DNA from: Pontibacter arcticus
GTDB taxonomy: Bacteria > Bacteroidota > Bacteroidia > Cytophagales > Hymenobacteraceae
Direction: 5' to 3'
NCBI RefSeq assembly: GCF_003284895.1
Contig: NZ_QMDV01000003.1
Coordinates: 126,501-190,500, forward strand
DNA length: 64,000 bases
Position numbers and translations under genes: made by a program. The notes under the pieces are model-generated. The model ran no database searches. It worked only from the letters and a program-made list of their open reading frames with translations, and was not told where the DNA came from. Shown one piece after another: positions 18,059 through 26,989 of this stretch (within the stretch, counting starts at the first letter, position 1; the number at the start of each line of letters is the position of its first letter).

Positions 18059-18643
18059 TTACTGATAACCGGTATTGTCTTTAAAAAAGCGGTTATAGTT
18101 TTCTTTCTCTTGTTCTGCCTGGTCTTTCGCTTGTTCTTTTTTCAGCTTCATCAATTTCTTTTTCTGTTGAGTTTCCTTTGAGAAGGCAGAAACCGGGTTC
18201 CAGATAACGCTTGGCAAAGGTGCGGGTGGTGGTGGAGGTGGCTCTGAAGCGGGGTCGTAGCCGGGGCGTTTGATTTGAGTGGATACCGCTTTTACAGGTT
18301 CGGGTTTACTGCGCACTTCTACCTCGGTTAATTTTACGCTGCCAGGCTCCAGTAAAAGTATAGGTGCAGCGTTATTGGTAACAACATAAAACAACGCTTT
18401 ATACCCGACCGCCCGGATCAGCAAAGAATCCTGTAAAGTGGCTCTTATCTCGAATACACCTGCCTGGTCGGAAAGTATGGTTTGGTTTATTTTTAAGTTT
18501 GTGATGGCGGCCCCTGCTACAGGAGTTTTCTTGTCTGGCAGTAAAATAGTACCACGAATCGTAGTGGCTTGCTGGGCGGCAACCGGTAAGGCTATCCAGA
18601 GAAAAAAGAAAAAAACAATACAGGGCAGAAGGGCAGGGCGCAT
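18059..18643 (-). CDS. CarboxypepD_reg-like domain protein (paralogue 1)
   Basis: The 194-residue protein has a signal peptide ending at PVAAQ and one CarboxypepD_reg-like beta-sandwich (about residues 27-110: TIRGTILLPDKKTPVAGAAI and on). A proline-rich linker (PPPPPAPLP) is followed by a charged helix of Lys, Glu and Gln and the tail YNRFFKDNTGY. There is no TonB plug or barrel, so it is not a SusC-type receptor. The neighbouring gene 18788-19426 is a tandem paralogue with the same tail. Function is unknown; a cell-envelope role is inferred from the signal. Confidence 0.8.
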   Translation of the reverse strand: MRPALLPCIVFFFFLWIALPVAAQQATTIRGTILLPDKKTPVAGAAITNLKINQTILSDQAGVFEIRATLQDSLLIRAVGYKALFYVVTNNAAPILLLEPGSVKLTEVEVRSKPEPVKAVSTQIKRPGYDPASEPPPPPPAPLPSVIWNPVSAFSKETQQKKKLMKLKKEQAKDQAEQEKENYNRFFKDNTGYQ

Positions 18644-18734
18644 TAAGTTTTATTTTGAGGAGATGATGGCAGCTTGTTTAGGTTAACGTGCTGAAAGTAT
18701 AAAACGTATGTGCAACATTGTTACGGCCTAACAT

Positions 18735-18773
18735 AAAACAGCCCGGCTCATCTGAAGTAAGCCGGGCTGTTTT
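18735..18773. terminator. terminator between the two paralogues
   Basis: AAAACAGCCCGGCT pairs perfectly with AGCCGGGCTGTTTT around an 11-base loop, 15 bases after the stop of paralogue 2. The two genes therefore appear to be separately transcribed. Confidence 0.8.
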
Positions 18774-18787
18774 GGAATAAGGTTAGT

Positions 18788-19426
18788 TTACTCGTAACCT
18801 GTATTGTCTTTAAAAAAGCGGTTGTAGTTTTTTCGTTCTTTTTCCTGTTGCTGCAGTTGCTGTAATTTTATCAGTTCTTCGAGTTTGCGGCGTTCTTTCC
18901 CTTCCTTCGAAACCATATCGTAGAGCAACCCGATCGGGCTGCCGATAGAAGGTGCTGGTTCGTCGGGTGGCGGAGGCGGATCGAGGCCGGGCAAGTGGCC
19001 GGGGCGTTTTACCTGGCTGGTGCGGTTCTGTTTCATGTTGCGCAAGGTGCGCTCAATCATTTCTGGCGATGGGCGGCTGGTAATTTCCACTTCGCCCAGC
19101 ATCACGCTATCTTCCTGTAATATAATATTGACGCGCAGCTCCGATACAGGCAGTCTTTTTGGCAGATACAAAACCGGTTTATACCCGATGGCTCTTATCA
19201 GTAAAGTGTCCTGCTGGCCGACATCAATTTTAAACTGGCCGGTTTTATCGGAAAGTACGCCGCGTTGCGAGTTTGTCTTGATTATGGTTGCGCCCTCTAC
19301 CGGTGTTTTTTTATCTGCCTGCAGTATGGTTCCGTTGAGGCGTATAGTAGTACCCTGCGCTAAACCGGCAAGCGGACCAAGCACCAAAAGTATAAAGTAT
19401 AAAAAACGCAACGGATAAGTGGGCAT
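18788..19426 (-). CDS. CarboxypepD_reg-like domain protein (paralogue 2)
   Basis: This 212-residue protein has the same plan as its neighbour: signal peptide, one CarboxypepD_reg-like domain (TTIRLNGTILQADKKTPVEG), Pro-rich linker (PPPPPDEPAPS), charged Lys/Glu/Gln-rich helix and the tail KNYNRFFKDNTGY. The strong conservation of the last dozen residues compared with the diverged linker suggests the tail is functional. Tandem duplication is inferred. Confidence 0.8.
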   Translation of the reverse strand: MPTYPLRFLYFILLVLGPLAGLAQGTTIRLNGTILQADKKTPVEGATIIKTNSQRGVLSDKTGQFKIDVGQQDTLLIRAIGYKPVLYLPKRLPVSELRVNIILQEDSVMLGEVEITSRPSPEMIERTLRNMKQNRTSQVKRPGHLPGLDPPPPPDEPAPSIGSPIGLLYDMVSKEGKERRKLEELIKLQQLQQQEKERKNYNRFFKDNTGYE

Positions 19427-19630
19427 GGATGTATGAAAAGCTCCGAGGTGGCAACAGTTTTTGGTGTAATACTAGTACGCCGGAAAGTATATAAAAGTAT
19501 AGTAAGTTTAAAATATTTAAGACAGACTTCTGCAAAATTACAAATTCTGATTTAAAGCACGTTGATTATACAAAAGCCTGTAACAACAAGTATTACAGGC
19601 CTCTGCATGAGCAATTTTTATACCGGTATT

Positions 19631-20098
19631 TTACTGGTTTCTCGAGGCGTCGTTCTGTTTGTTATTTTCTTTTGTGTTCTCTGTGGCTCTTCGTTGGGCA
19701 CCCTGCTGTTGCTCGTCAGCACCAGCTGCCTGGTTATTCTTGGTTGAAGTGGCCTTGTTGGTTTCAGTAGTGTTGGGTTGTGCCGTATTTACGACTGTGT
19801 TATTGGTTTTGCTGTAAGGAGCAGTTGTGTTACCCGTAAACACCGGTCGGTTTGGCTCAATGTAATATTCGCGGGTCAGTTCTTCTGCGGTTTTCTCGTC
19901 TCCGCCAGCGCCTTCTGTGGTGCCGGCTATACTTTTACCGGCTACTCCCGGCCTGTCGTAATTACGGATATCCGAGCGGTCTACTGTTTCGTTGCGGTTC
20001 GCGTTGCTAATTTCAGTGGAAGTGCCTTTATCTTCTGAGCATGAGGTAGCAAATCCGAGCGTGGCAAGGGCTACTACACTATAAAGTATTTTTTTCAT
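19631..20098 (-). CDS. Asn/Gln/Thr-rich lipoprotein of unknown function
   Basis: Starting at ATG 20098 (MKKILYSVVALATLGFATSC) the protein is 155 residues, with a lipidation Cys near residue 20. A longer frame upstream lacks a start that would keep the signal at the N terminus. The mature region is low-complexity, rich in Asn, Thr, Gln and Glu, especially the last 60 residues. I recognise no domain. It is probably a surface or periplasmic disordered protein. Confidence 0.65.
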   Translation of the reverse strand: MKKILYSVVALATLGFATSCSEDKGTSTEISNANRNETVDRSDIRNYDRPGVAGKSIAGTTEGAGGDEKTAEELTREYYIEPNRPVFTGNTTAPYSKTNNTVVNTAQPNTTETNKATSTKNNQAAGADEQQQGAQRRATENTKENNKQNDASRNQ

Positions 20099-20263
20099 GG
20101 TTTTCTGGTTTGGTTTTACCTTTCCGGCATTTTCCCGGGAAAGTATGGGTTTGGTTACAGGTATAAATTTACGGCAGATGATACGCGAGGTTGGTTTACT
20201 TCCGCATTTAACAACAATCAAAGTATAAACCTGCGCATCAGCAAGTATAAAAAACGTTAAAAC

Positions 20264-20296
20264 AAAAAACGCTGCACTTTATAGCACAGCGTTTTT
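20264..20296. terminator. terminator after the metallophosphoesterase gene
   Basis: AAAAAACGCTG pairs with CAGCGTTTTT around CACTTTATAGCA. It lies 13 bases past the minus-strand stop codon at 20309. Confidence 0.75.
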
Positions 20297-20308
20297 CTGA
20301 AGTATAAC

Positions 20309-21541
20309 TTAAGCTCTTTTGAGTTCGAAAACGGTGATCTCCGGTAAAAAACCGACGCGGCCCGGATAACCCAAAAAGCCCAGGCCTGTGTTTACATATA
20401 AATATTGCTGCCCTTTCTGGTAAAGCCCGGCCCATTGCTTGTACACATACTGCACCGGGCTCCATTTCCAGCCGGGTATGTTAATGCCAAATTGCATGCC
20501 ATGCGTGTGGCCCGATAAAGTCAGGTCGATATCCGGGTAAAGCTGGTTAATTTCGCCGTCCCAATGCGACGGGTCGTGGGAAAGAAGCACTTTAAAGGGT
20601 GTATTTTCGGTGCCTTTATAAGCCTTATCGAGCTGGCCATACTTCGGAAAACCAACACGGTTGCCCCAGTTCTCCACACCTAGTACGGCAATCCGTTCAC
20701 CGTCTTTCTCAATCAAGCGGTTTTCGTTCATCAATATCTGCCAGCCCATTTTGCCATGCGATTCGATCAGCGAAGTAAGGTTACGGCGCTTGGCTTCCAG
20801 GCTATCCCAGTTCACATAGTCGCCATAATCGTGGTTGCCCAACACCGAAAAAACACCGCTTTTAGCCCTGATGCCTGCTAACGTATCTAAATGGTCGTCG
20901 AGTTCGGTGGCCACATTATTCACCAGGTCGCCGGTAAAAAATACCAGGTCTGCTTCCTGTTTGTTGATGAGTTTAACGGCTTCCTGCAGCGGCTCTTTGG
21001 AAGTAAAACTACCGGCATGCAGATCGGTTATCTGGAGCATTTTGTACCCGTCGAAGGCCTGCGGCAAATTAGGCAACCGTAGCGTCACGCGCTTTACCTG
21101 GTAATCAAAAGCACCTTTCACCATCCCATACACAAACGCCGAAAAAGGCACGGCCGCTACCAGCAAACCAACCTGGCTCAGAAACTTGCTGCGCGACGGA
21201 TCAAACTTATGCTCGGTACCTGCATTGTTGAGTACGATCTTGCCAAACCGGATCACATCATCCAGAAATACAAATAAGAACACCACCAGCTTGCAGGCAA
21301 AAATAATGAACATCATACTGGCAAAGTAGGTCCTGAAAGCTGTGGGAGGCGTGCCACGCGTTAACGTAAACAAGGTAAAAGTGATAATGGTAATGGCTGT
21401 GATAGACCAGTAACCTATATACAGAGCACGTTGCCAGCCTGTGCTGAGGTTTTGCGTTACTGTTTTAACTGCCTGAAAAACATAGAGATCGATCAGAAAA
21501 AGTAAGAGCGTTGTAACGCCAAAGGAAATAAATTTTTTCAT
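20309..21541 (-). CDS. membrane-anchored metallophosphoesterase (YkuE-like)
   Basis: The 410-residue protein has four or so N-terminal transmembrane helices (about residues 5-25, 42-62, 75-98 and 125-145) and a calcineurin-like phosphoesterase domain. Metal-ligand motifs appear in order: QITDLHAGSF, FFTGDLVNN, LGNHDYGDY, LLSHDP and LSGHTHGMQFG. Homologues such as Bacillus YkuE act on lipid or cell-wall phosphoesters; the substrate here is not known. The C terminus GRVGFLPEITVFELKRA is typical. Confidence 0.88.
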   Translation of the reverse strand: MKKFISFGVTTLLLFLIDLYVFQAVKTVTQNLSTGWQRALYIGYWSITAITIITFTLFTLTRGTPPTAFRTYFASMMFIIFACKLVVFLFVFLDDVIRFGKIVLNNAGTEHKFDPSRSKFLSQVGLLVAAVPFSAFVYGMVKGAFDYQVKRVTLRLPNLPQAFDGYKMLQITDLHAGSFTSKEPLQEAVKLINKQEADLVFFTGDLVNNVATELDDHLDTLAGIRAKSGVFSVLGNHDYGDYVNWDSLEAKRRNLTSLIESHGKMGWQILMNENRLIEKDGERIAVLGVENWGNRVGFPKYGQLDKAYKGTENTPFKVLLSHDPSHWDGEINQLYPDIDLTLSGHTHGMQFGINIPGWKWSPVQYVYKQWAGLYQKGQQYLYVNTGLGFLGYPGRVGFLPEITVFELKRA

Positions 21542-21694
21542 ATAGAAGAGCCAGCCGGTGCCTGCCTGTGCAATGGATAACCGGTTAACGTGTGTTTTGT
21601 TAAAATTAAGAAACGGAAAAAGGTGGTACTGCTGAACTATTTCAGCGTCATTCTGATTTCACTTGCATCTTTTATGTACAAATTCCATACCGCT

Positions 21695-22423
21695 ATGAAG
21701 TACGGTGTAAACGTTTCGGAACCAGTTATTTACCACCAGCCCTCACTCAATATTAAAACATGGGCCGAAGAAGACCGCCCGCGCGAAAAGCTTTTATTAA
21801 AAGGAAAAGCTGCCTTAAGTGATGCCGAACTGATCGCGATTCTGATCGGGTCTGGTACGCCTAAGCTAACTGCTGTAGATGTGGCCAAACTTATACTTGC
21901 CGCCGTTAATAACGACCTGAATGAACTTGCCAGGTTATCGGTAAAAGACCTGATGAAGCACAAGGGCATAGGGGAAGCAAAAGCCATTACGATTGTGAGT
22001 GCCTTAGAGTTGGGCCGTCGCCGCAAAGAGACCGCAGCCGCTGCCAGAACGCAGATCACCTGTTCCACGGATATTTACAATTACATCAAACCGCAGCTAC
22101 TCGATCTGCAGCACGAAGAATTCTGGATTATACTTTTGAACCGCGCCAACGTGATCATGAAAAAGGAAAGTATAAGTGCAGGCGGTGTGGCCGGTACCGT
22201 TGCCGATCCGAAAATCATTTTCAAGAAAGCACTGGAGCAACTGGCCAGTTCGATTATATTGGTGCACAACCACCCCAGCGGTAACATCAAACCCAGTGCG
22301 GCAGACATAGCCCTCACCAAAAAAATGAAGGAAGCCGGCAACTTCCTCGACCTGCCCATACTTGACCACCTCATCTTTACCGACAACGATTACTACAGCT
22401 TCGCAGACGAGGGAACGTTGTGA
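21695..22423 (+). CDS. radC: RadC family JAB-domain protein
   Basis: I chose ATG 21695 (MKYGVNVSEPVIYH), because the family begins near the IKTWAEEDRPREKLLLKG block; the open frame extends to 21590 and ATG 21674 is also possible. From 21695 it is 242 residues. It has an N-terminal helix-hairpin-helix region (LMKHKGIGEAKA) and a JAB domain with HNHPSGNIKPSAAD carrying the zinc-binding His-x-His and Asp. Despite the name, the RadC role in repair is disputed and the biochemical activity is uncertain. It is common near genomic islands but also in stable chromosomal loci. Confidence 0.85.
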   Translation: MKYGVNVSEPVIYHQPSLNIKTWAEEDRPREKLLLKGKAALSDAELIAILIGSGTPKLTAVDVAKLILAAVNNDLNELARLSVKDLMKHKGIGEAKAITIVSALELGRRRKETAAAARTQITCSTDIYNYIKPQLLDLQHEEFWIILLNRANVIMKKESISAGGVAGTVADPKIIFKKALEQLASSIILVHNHPSGNIKPSAADIALTKKMKEAGNFLDLPILDHLIFTDNDYYSFADEGTL

Positions 22424-22456
22424 AGTATGAGTTAGGGAAGTAAGAGTTAGAGAAGT
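22423..22456. repeat. left arm of inverted repeat flanking the four-helix-bundle gene
   Basis: The arm carries GTTAGGGAAG, GAGTTAGAGAAG and AAGTATG units. Its reverse complement recurs at about 22845-22880 on the other side of the broken gene, sharing the run AGTTAGAGAAGTATGAGTT in rearranged order. Confidence 0.45.
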
Positions 22457-22840
22457 ATGGAAAGTATAAAAGAGGGAAATTTTAGCTTTGGAGAGCAGTT
22501 TAAGCTACGGACAAAATCTTTTTCGTTGCGGGTTGTAAAACTTTTTCAGGCATTACCTAAAACTGCCGAAGCACAAATTTTAGGTAAGCAATTATTGCGT
22601 TCGGCAACATCAGTGGCCGCAAACTATAGGGCGGCATGCCGTGCAAGGTCGAAAGCTGAATTTGTTGCGAAAGTAGGAGTAGCACTTGAAGAAGCGGATG
22701 AATCTCTGTTCTAGCTCGAAATGCTGGAAGAGTCAGGAATTGTAGCCGCTACTAAATTAGCAAACTTGAAAAAAGAAGCAGACGAACTCACAGCTATATT
22801 AACAACTATCCGAAAGTCAGCAAGAAGTAACAAATCTTAA
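22457..22840 (+). pseudogene. four-helix-bundle protein (S23/IVS family), interrupted by an in-frame stop
   Basis: From ATG 22457 the frame runs 85 codons to a TAG at 22712-22714, then continues in the same frame for 41 codons to TAA at 22838. The text around the stop, DESLF-stop-LEMLEES, matches the family pattern ...SLYWLEML, so TAG most likely replaces TGG (Trp). The restored 127-residue protein has the standard helices: FSLRVVKLFQALP, LLRSATSVAANYRAA, FVAKVGVALEEADES and the last helix. This family is found in 23S rRNA intervening sequences and as free-standing genes of unknown function. A premature stop, a sequencing error or suppression could all explain it. Confidence 0.85.
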
Positions 22841-22844
22841 TTCT

Positions 22845-22880
22845 AACTTCCCCAACTCATACTTCTCTAACTCTCTAAGA
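22845..22880. repeat. right arm of inverted repeat flanking the four-helix-bundle gene
   Basis: This is complementary in part to 22423-22456. It overlaps the end of the ywbE coding region, so part of the repeat may be coding by chance. Confidence 0.4.
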
Positions 22881-23064
22881 TCTCCTGCACTCGTCCTACT
22901 TCGCCGGTCTCTAACCTTACTTTGATGCCGTGCGGGTGCGTGGAAGAGTTAGTTAGGATATCCTGCACATAGCCTTCGGTCAGGTCGCCGGTGCGCTGGT
23001 CTTCTTTCTGCACGATCATCACATGCAGGCCTGGTTTAATGTTACTGCGTTTCTTGCCGTCCAT
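22867..23064 (-). CDS. ywbE: YwbE family protein
   Basis: The 65-residue product starts MDGKKRSNIKPGLHVMIVQK and contains DLTEGYVQDILTNSSTHPHGIKVRL, the complete YwbE family sequence. Members are small KOW-like proteins of unknown function. The gene ends a few bases from the repeat that follows the broken four-helix-bundle gene. Confidence 0.88.
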   Translation of the reverse strand: MDGKKRSNIKPGLHVMIVQKEDQRTGDLTEGYVQDILTNSSTHPHGIKVRLETGEVGRVQEILES

Positions 23065-23119
23065 TTTTAAAGTATGATGTTTAACTGCAAAGTACGAATT
23101 TATACTTTGGCCGGCTGCG

Positions 23120-24967
23120 TTAACCCTTTAAAGTGCCCATACCAGACAAATGAAGTATACGGAGCATCGATGTTTTTTTATGCTGATGGCCCTGCATACG
23201 GTTCAGGATATTGCTGAGCAGCTGGATAGCCGGAATTATGTGCGGGCCTTTGTTCAGCATCACGCAATCGGCGCGTTGCGACATGGCTGCATCTGTAATT
23301 TCGGCCCTGGAAGGGCGGCCTTTTTTAGCAAGCGATTCCAGTACCTGCGTAGCCCAGACAACCGGCATGTGAGCCGCTTCACAAAGCCATAAAATTTCTT
23401 CCTGTACTTCAGCGAGGCGTTGCCAACCGCATTCTACGGCAAGGTCGCCGCGCGCGATCATAATGCCGGCCGGGTAATGTTTCATGGCAGCCAGTAGCAG
23501 GAAAGGCAGATTACGGAAACCTTGCTTCGTTTCTACCTTCAGCATCACGGCTATATGTTGCGCGTTCAAACGTTGTAATTCGGTATGGAGTGCCTCTACC
23601 ATGCTGGCATCGTTTACAAAAGAGAGATTCACGATATCGGCATGTTTTACTACAAACTGCAGGTCGTTTTTGTCTTTTTCAGTGAGGCCGCTCAGGTGTA
23701 AATTGCTTTCGGGCAGGTTTATGCCTTTATCTGCGCGCAGTTTGCTACCGGCATCTTTGGCAAACGTAATTTTTACAAGAAGCTCGTTTTTCGTAACCGC
23801 TTCTATTTTCCCTTCGATGGCACCATCATCAAAAAGAATAGGGTCGTTTTCGTGGGCATGCATGAACACTTCAGGTAACGTGCATGAAATATGCGCCTGC
23901 TTTATAACATGGCCGTTAGCATCGAATTGTGCCGGTTCTCCGGGCAGGGGCTTCCGGGTAAGTACCAGCATGTGGTCTTTTTTCAGGAGAATGGGCACTT
24001 CAATTTCGGGTAGTTCGCCAACTTCGGTAGTAGGTTCTGCTAGGCCGGGTATTTTTACAGTAAGTACCGTTCCGGATGCGATGTAGGATGTTTTAAGCAA
24101 ATGCGCTACCACCCCATTTTCGAGTTTTTCTACTACAGAAAGGGAACGTTGCCTGCCGCGTGTATCCCTAAACCGGATAACATCGCCTTCCTGCAGTTGC
24201 GCCACCCAGGTTGCTGCTACAGGCAGGGCGGCATCGGTCTGTTTTGGAGCCTGCACATGCATTGCCGACAGCCATACTTTGGCCGGAGCAGCTACAAGGC
24301 CCAGTTCGTTTTGGGGAGGGCGGATGGCCAGCACGCGTGGCCCTGGTTTAAGCGGACCGGTACGTAACTTAGGTCCCATCAGGTCGAACAGTATCTTGCA
24401 GCTTATGCCGGTTTCTTTTTCAGCGCGCTTGATGTTGTGCACCATTGCATCCCATACTTCTGGGGCATCGTGGGCGCAGTTAATGCGGGCACAGTTCATG
24501 CCTGTCTGCAACATCTGCACGATCAGTTCATAATCCGAAGCCAGATCAGTGGAAAATGTTACCATGATGCGGGTATCGCGTTGTGGCGGCGCAGGGCCCA
24601 GCAGGGTGCTGGTATGTTGGGCAAGTAATGTTCTGTTCTCAAAAAAAGAGACGGCCAGTTTTTTATCTGCAGGCAAGCAATCGGACAGGAAACAAAGCTG
24701 ATGGCGTACGGCCTGCAAACTGGCCAGTACATGCCCTTCAGATCGGCCTAAAGAAGATAATCCCAGTTCGGCCAGCTTATCCTGCAAGTCCCTGATATCG
24801 TGTTGGCGTAAACCCAGGTAATGTAATAGATTGGCAGCGCTTTTCTTAAATGTAGGGTGGGCTTGCTCAACGGATTGTTCAAACTTTTTCTCCAGTGCAA
24901 GCGCTCCTCCATATAAAGTATCGATCCGGGCAATCAGTGCTTCGTAGTATTGCTTCGTGTGCTGCAT
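23120..24967 (-). CDS. pyruvate kinase-like protein with N-terminal extension
   Basis: The 615-residue protein has the pyruvate kinase TIM barrel from about residue 130 on. Motifs include TGMNCARINCAHD, FDLMGPKLRTG, a beta-barrel B domain, VMLKVETKQGF (Lys477 at the catalytic position, Glu479 metal ligand) and IARGDLAVE. The C-terminal allosteric domain of normal pyruvate kinase (about 130 residues) is missing; the protein ends about 40 residues after AMSQRADCVMLNKGP. The first 125 residues are a helical segment without a family I recognise. It may use phosphoenolpyruvate or a related substrate, but regulation should differ from the standard enzyme. Confidence 0.75.
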   Translation of the reverse strand: MQHTKQYYEALIARIDTLYGGALALEKKFEQSVEQAHPTFKKSAANLLHYLGLRQHDIRDLQDKLAELGLSSLGRSEGHVLASLQAVRHQLCFLSDCLPADKKLAVSFFENRTLLAQHTSTLLGPAPPQRDTRIMVTFSTDLASDYELIVQMLQTGMNCARINCAHDAPEVWDAMVHNIKRAEKETGISCKILFDLMGPKLRTGPLKPGPRVLAIRPPQNELGLVAAPAKVWLSAMHVQAPKQTDAALPVAATWVAQLQEGDVIRFRDTRGRQRSLSVVEKLENGVVAHLLKTSYIASGTVLTVKIPGLAEPTTEVGELPEIEVPILLKKDHMLVLTRKPLPGEPAQFDANGHVIKQAHISCTLPEVFMHAHENDPILFDDGAIEGKIEAVTKNELLVKITFAKDAGSKLRADKGINLPESNLHLSGLTEKDKNDLQFVVKHADIVNLSFVNDASMVEALHTELQRLNAQHIAVMLKVETKQGFRNLPFLLLAAMKHYPAGIMIARGDLAVECGWQRLAEVQEEILWLCEAAHMPVVWATQVLESLAKKGRPSRAEITDAAMSQRADCVMLNKGPHIIPAIQLLSNILNRMQGHQHKKTSMLRILHLSGMGTLKG

Positions 24968-25247
24968 AAAGTTGTACCTATACTTTACAAACTGAGTTTG
25001 AATGAGATAAGTTGTGAGCTGAGCAGCATACCGCTACGACGCTATTTTCTTTTTTCTGATAGTTACCGCTTGTGCTGCGAGCAGCTTTAATTGCGCTGAT
25101 CTCAGATTTATACTTCAGACTAACTTTTTTAAATTTTTTTTCCCCTGCCAAAATCCGGAGCCTAAGGCTGCGTCGTAAGTTTCCTGCAAACGGGCTTCAG
25201 GAGTTTCTCACCCCTAAGCCTATCTCTAACCTTTTAATTTCTATACT

Positions 25248-26309
25248 ATGAGAACACCATTTTCTACTCCCCGTGTTATTTCAGGACTGCTGCGTACTAC
25301 TACGCTGGCTGCCGTTTCGGTATTTGCATTAACCAGCTGCGATAAGCTGGATGATTATTTAGGGAACTCGCCGGGTAACGGAAGTGCTAACAGCAATGCC
25401 AGGTTATATGTATCCAACGCATCTGATATCAACACCTTAACACTGTATAATGTAACTGCCAGCTCAAAGCTGGATATGGCAAAAGTGATCCAGACAGACG
25501 CGAAAGATGGAAATGGTGTAGCCGTATCATCTAACAATACCCTGATGCAGGTTGGCAGAACCGATAAAGTGATCAAATTATTTAAGAACGCTTCCAGTCT
25601 GAGTCCTGCGCCAACAGCATCCAGTATGTTCACAGATCCAGCCATGACCAGCGGCCGCGAAATAGCTTATGATGAGCAGCGCCAGATGCTGTATGTGGCC
25701 AATAATGTGGATAGTACCCTGCTGGTTTACAGCAACCCGCTTAGCCTGAACGGTACTGTATCCACTACCAAAACCCTAAAACTGAAAGGCCAGCCCTGGG
25801 GTATCCATTACGACAAAGACACTAATCGCCTTTTTGTATTGCTTGATCTGGATGCCAGAACAGTTGAAATCTACAATAACCCATCCAACCTGAAAAGTGG
25901 CATGATACAGGCAGAATGCTCGTTTAAAATTGCAGGTTCCACACGTTTGCATGGCATCACATACTCGAGCAAAGCGGATGTACTGGTTGTAACTGAGATT
26001 GCCGCAGCCATGGGCGATGGCGCTACAACCGATGGTGGTATCTATATTTTTGAGAACGCTAAGAATACGGTAAAAGGAAAAGGGGTAACACTAACGCCTA
26101 CCCGCACCATAAAGGGTATGAACACGATGCTGGGCAACCCGGTAGATGTGGCTTTTGATGACAGAAAAGGCAAGAACGAAATTTACATCGCTGAAAAAGC
26201 AAATAAGAAGATCCTGGTTTTTGGCCTGAAAGACCGTGGCGATGTAGCCCCTAAATCTATGGTTGCGACTACGGAAGGTGCAGAAGCGATTTTCCTGGAT
26301 ATCAGATAA
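25248..26309 (+). CDS. beta-propeller lipoprotein of unknown function
   Basis: This 353-residue lipoprotein (VFALTSC) has a series of similar blades beginning LYVSNASDINTLTLYN, MLYVANNVDSTLLVYS and LFVLLDLDARTVEIYN, the pattern of YncE/NHL-type propellers. An Asn/Ser/Gly-rich linker follows the lipidated Cys. No catalytic motif is visible. It is likely a surface or periplasmic binding protein. A strong terminator follows 20 bases later. Confidence 0.75.
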   Translation: MRTPFSTPRVISGLLRTTTLAAVSVFALTSCDKLDDYLGNSPGNGSANSNARLYVSNASDINTLTLYNVTASSKLDMAKVIQTDAKDGNGVAVSSNNTLMQVGRTDKVIKLFKNASSLSPAPTASSMFTDPAMTSGREIAYDEQRQMLYVANNVDSTLLVYSNPLSLNGTVSTTKTLKLKGQPWGIHYDKDTNRLFVLLDLDARTVEIYNNPSNLKSGMIQAECSFKIAGSTRLHGITYSSKADVLVVTEIAAAMGDGATTDGGIYIFENAKNTVKGKGVTLTPTRTIKGMNTMLGNPVDVAFDDRKGKNEIYIAEKANKKILVFGLKDRGDVAPKSMVATTEGAEAIFLDIR

Positions 26310-26329
26310 TGTAAGGTTGAGTTTAATGC

Positions 26330-26367
26330 AAAAAGCCCGGTACGATCTTCGTGCCGGGCTTTTTTGT
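26330..26367. terminator. bidirectional terminator
   Basis: AAAAAGCCCGGTACG pairs with the following GTGCCGGGCTTTTTT arm. It lies between the convergent propeller gene and the small gene at 26389. Confidence 0.85.
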
Positions 26368-26388
26368 AAAGTATAAATATTGCACGTA

Positions 26389-26715
26389 CTACCGAATGGG
26401 AAGCTGTTTTTCCGCTAGAAAACCTTTTAGCTCTTCCGAAACGGGTTCTATGCTACGGATGCGCCTTTTTAAACCGCTGCGTAATTTCAGGTCCAGAAAC
26501 TTGTTGCCGTTGCGGCTCTTGAAGGCAGCTTTCTCTATTTCGCTGAAGTATACTTCTGCCTTCGGGGTTCGGAACATCGTGATTATAAAACGAACCAAGT
26601 GCCCTGCACCGATCAGGAGGCCAGTCCATAACAAAAACTGGTCGCCGGTTTTTGTGTAGCGCCATACTTGCATAACCCCAAAAAATATCCAGAGTGCCGA
26701 AGAAGCAACCTGCAT
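26389..26715 (-). CDS. small membrane protein of unknown function, start uncertain
   Basis: From ATG 26715 the protein is 108 residues: a hydrophobic stretch (ALWIFFGVMQVW, LLWTGLLIGAGHLVRFI) followed by a basic region. The frame stays open for 39 codons upstream, to a TAA at about 26833-26835, and reads like coding sequence (LPLAKGEIILSEDRITIKDS). However, that extension contains no ATG, GTG or TTG; only rarer start codons (ATT, CTG, ATA, ATC) occur there. The true start could therefore be an unusual codon, or the gene may be truncated. I recognise no family. Confidence 0.6.
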   Translation of the reverse strand: MQVASSALWIFFGVMQVWRYTKTGDQFLLWTGLLIGAGHLVRFIITMFRTPKAEVYFSEIEKAAFKSRNGNKFLDLKLRSGLKRRIRSIEPVSEELKGFLAEKQLPIR

Positions 26716-26989
26716 CCAGTGTTCCCGTTTAGCACTGTCTTTTATCGTGATCCTGTCTTCGCTCAGTATGATTTCGCCTTTGGCTAAGGGTAAGATTGTT
26801 ACCAGTGAAATATGGTCTGGAGGTTTTATACTTTAAACGTGCTTTTCCGCTTAGAATAGAAAGAAGCGCGAGTGCCGTAAAGTATAATCAAGATAAGTAT
26901 AAAATCCTGTTTACTCCAATTCAAAGTGGCGCATGAAACATTCCTCCCTAAAAATTCCGAACTTCGCGTAAACTATAGCCGCTTACCTC

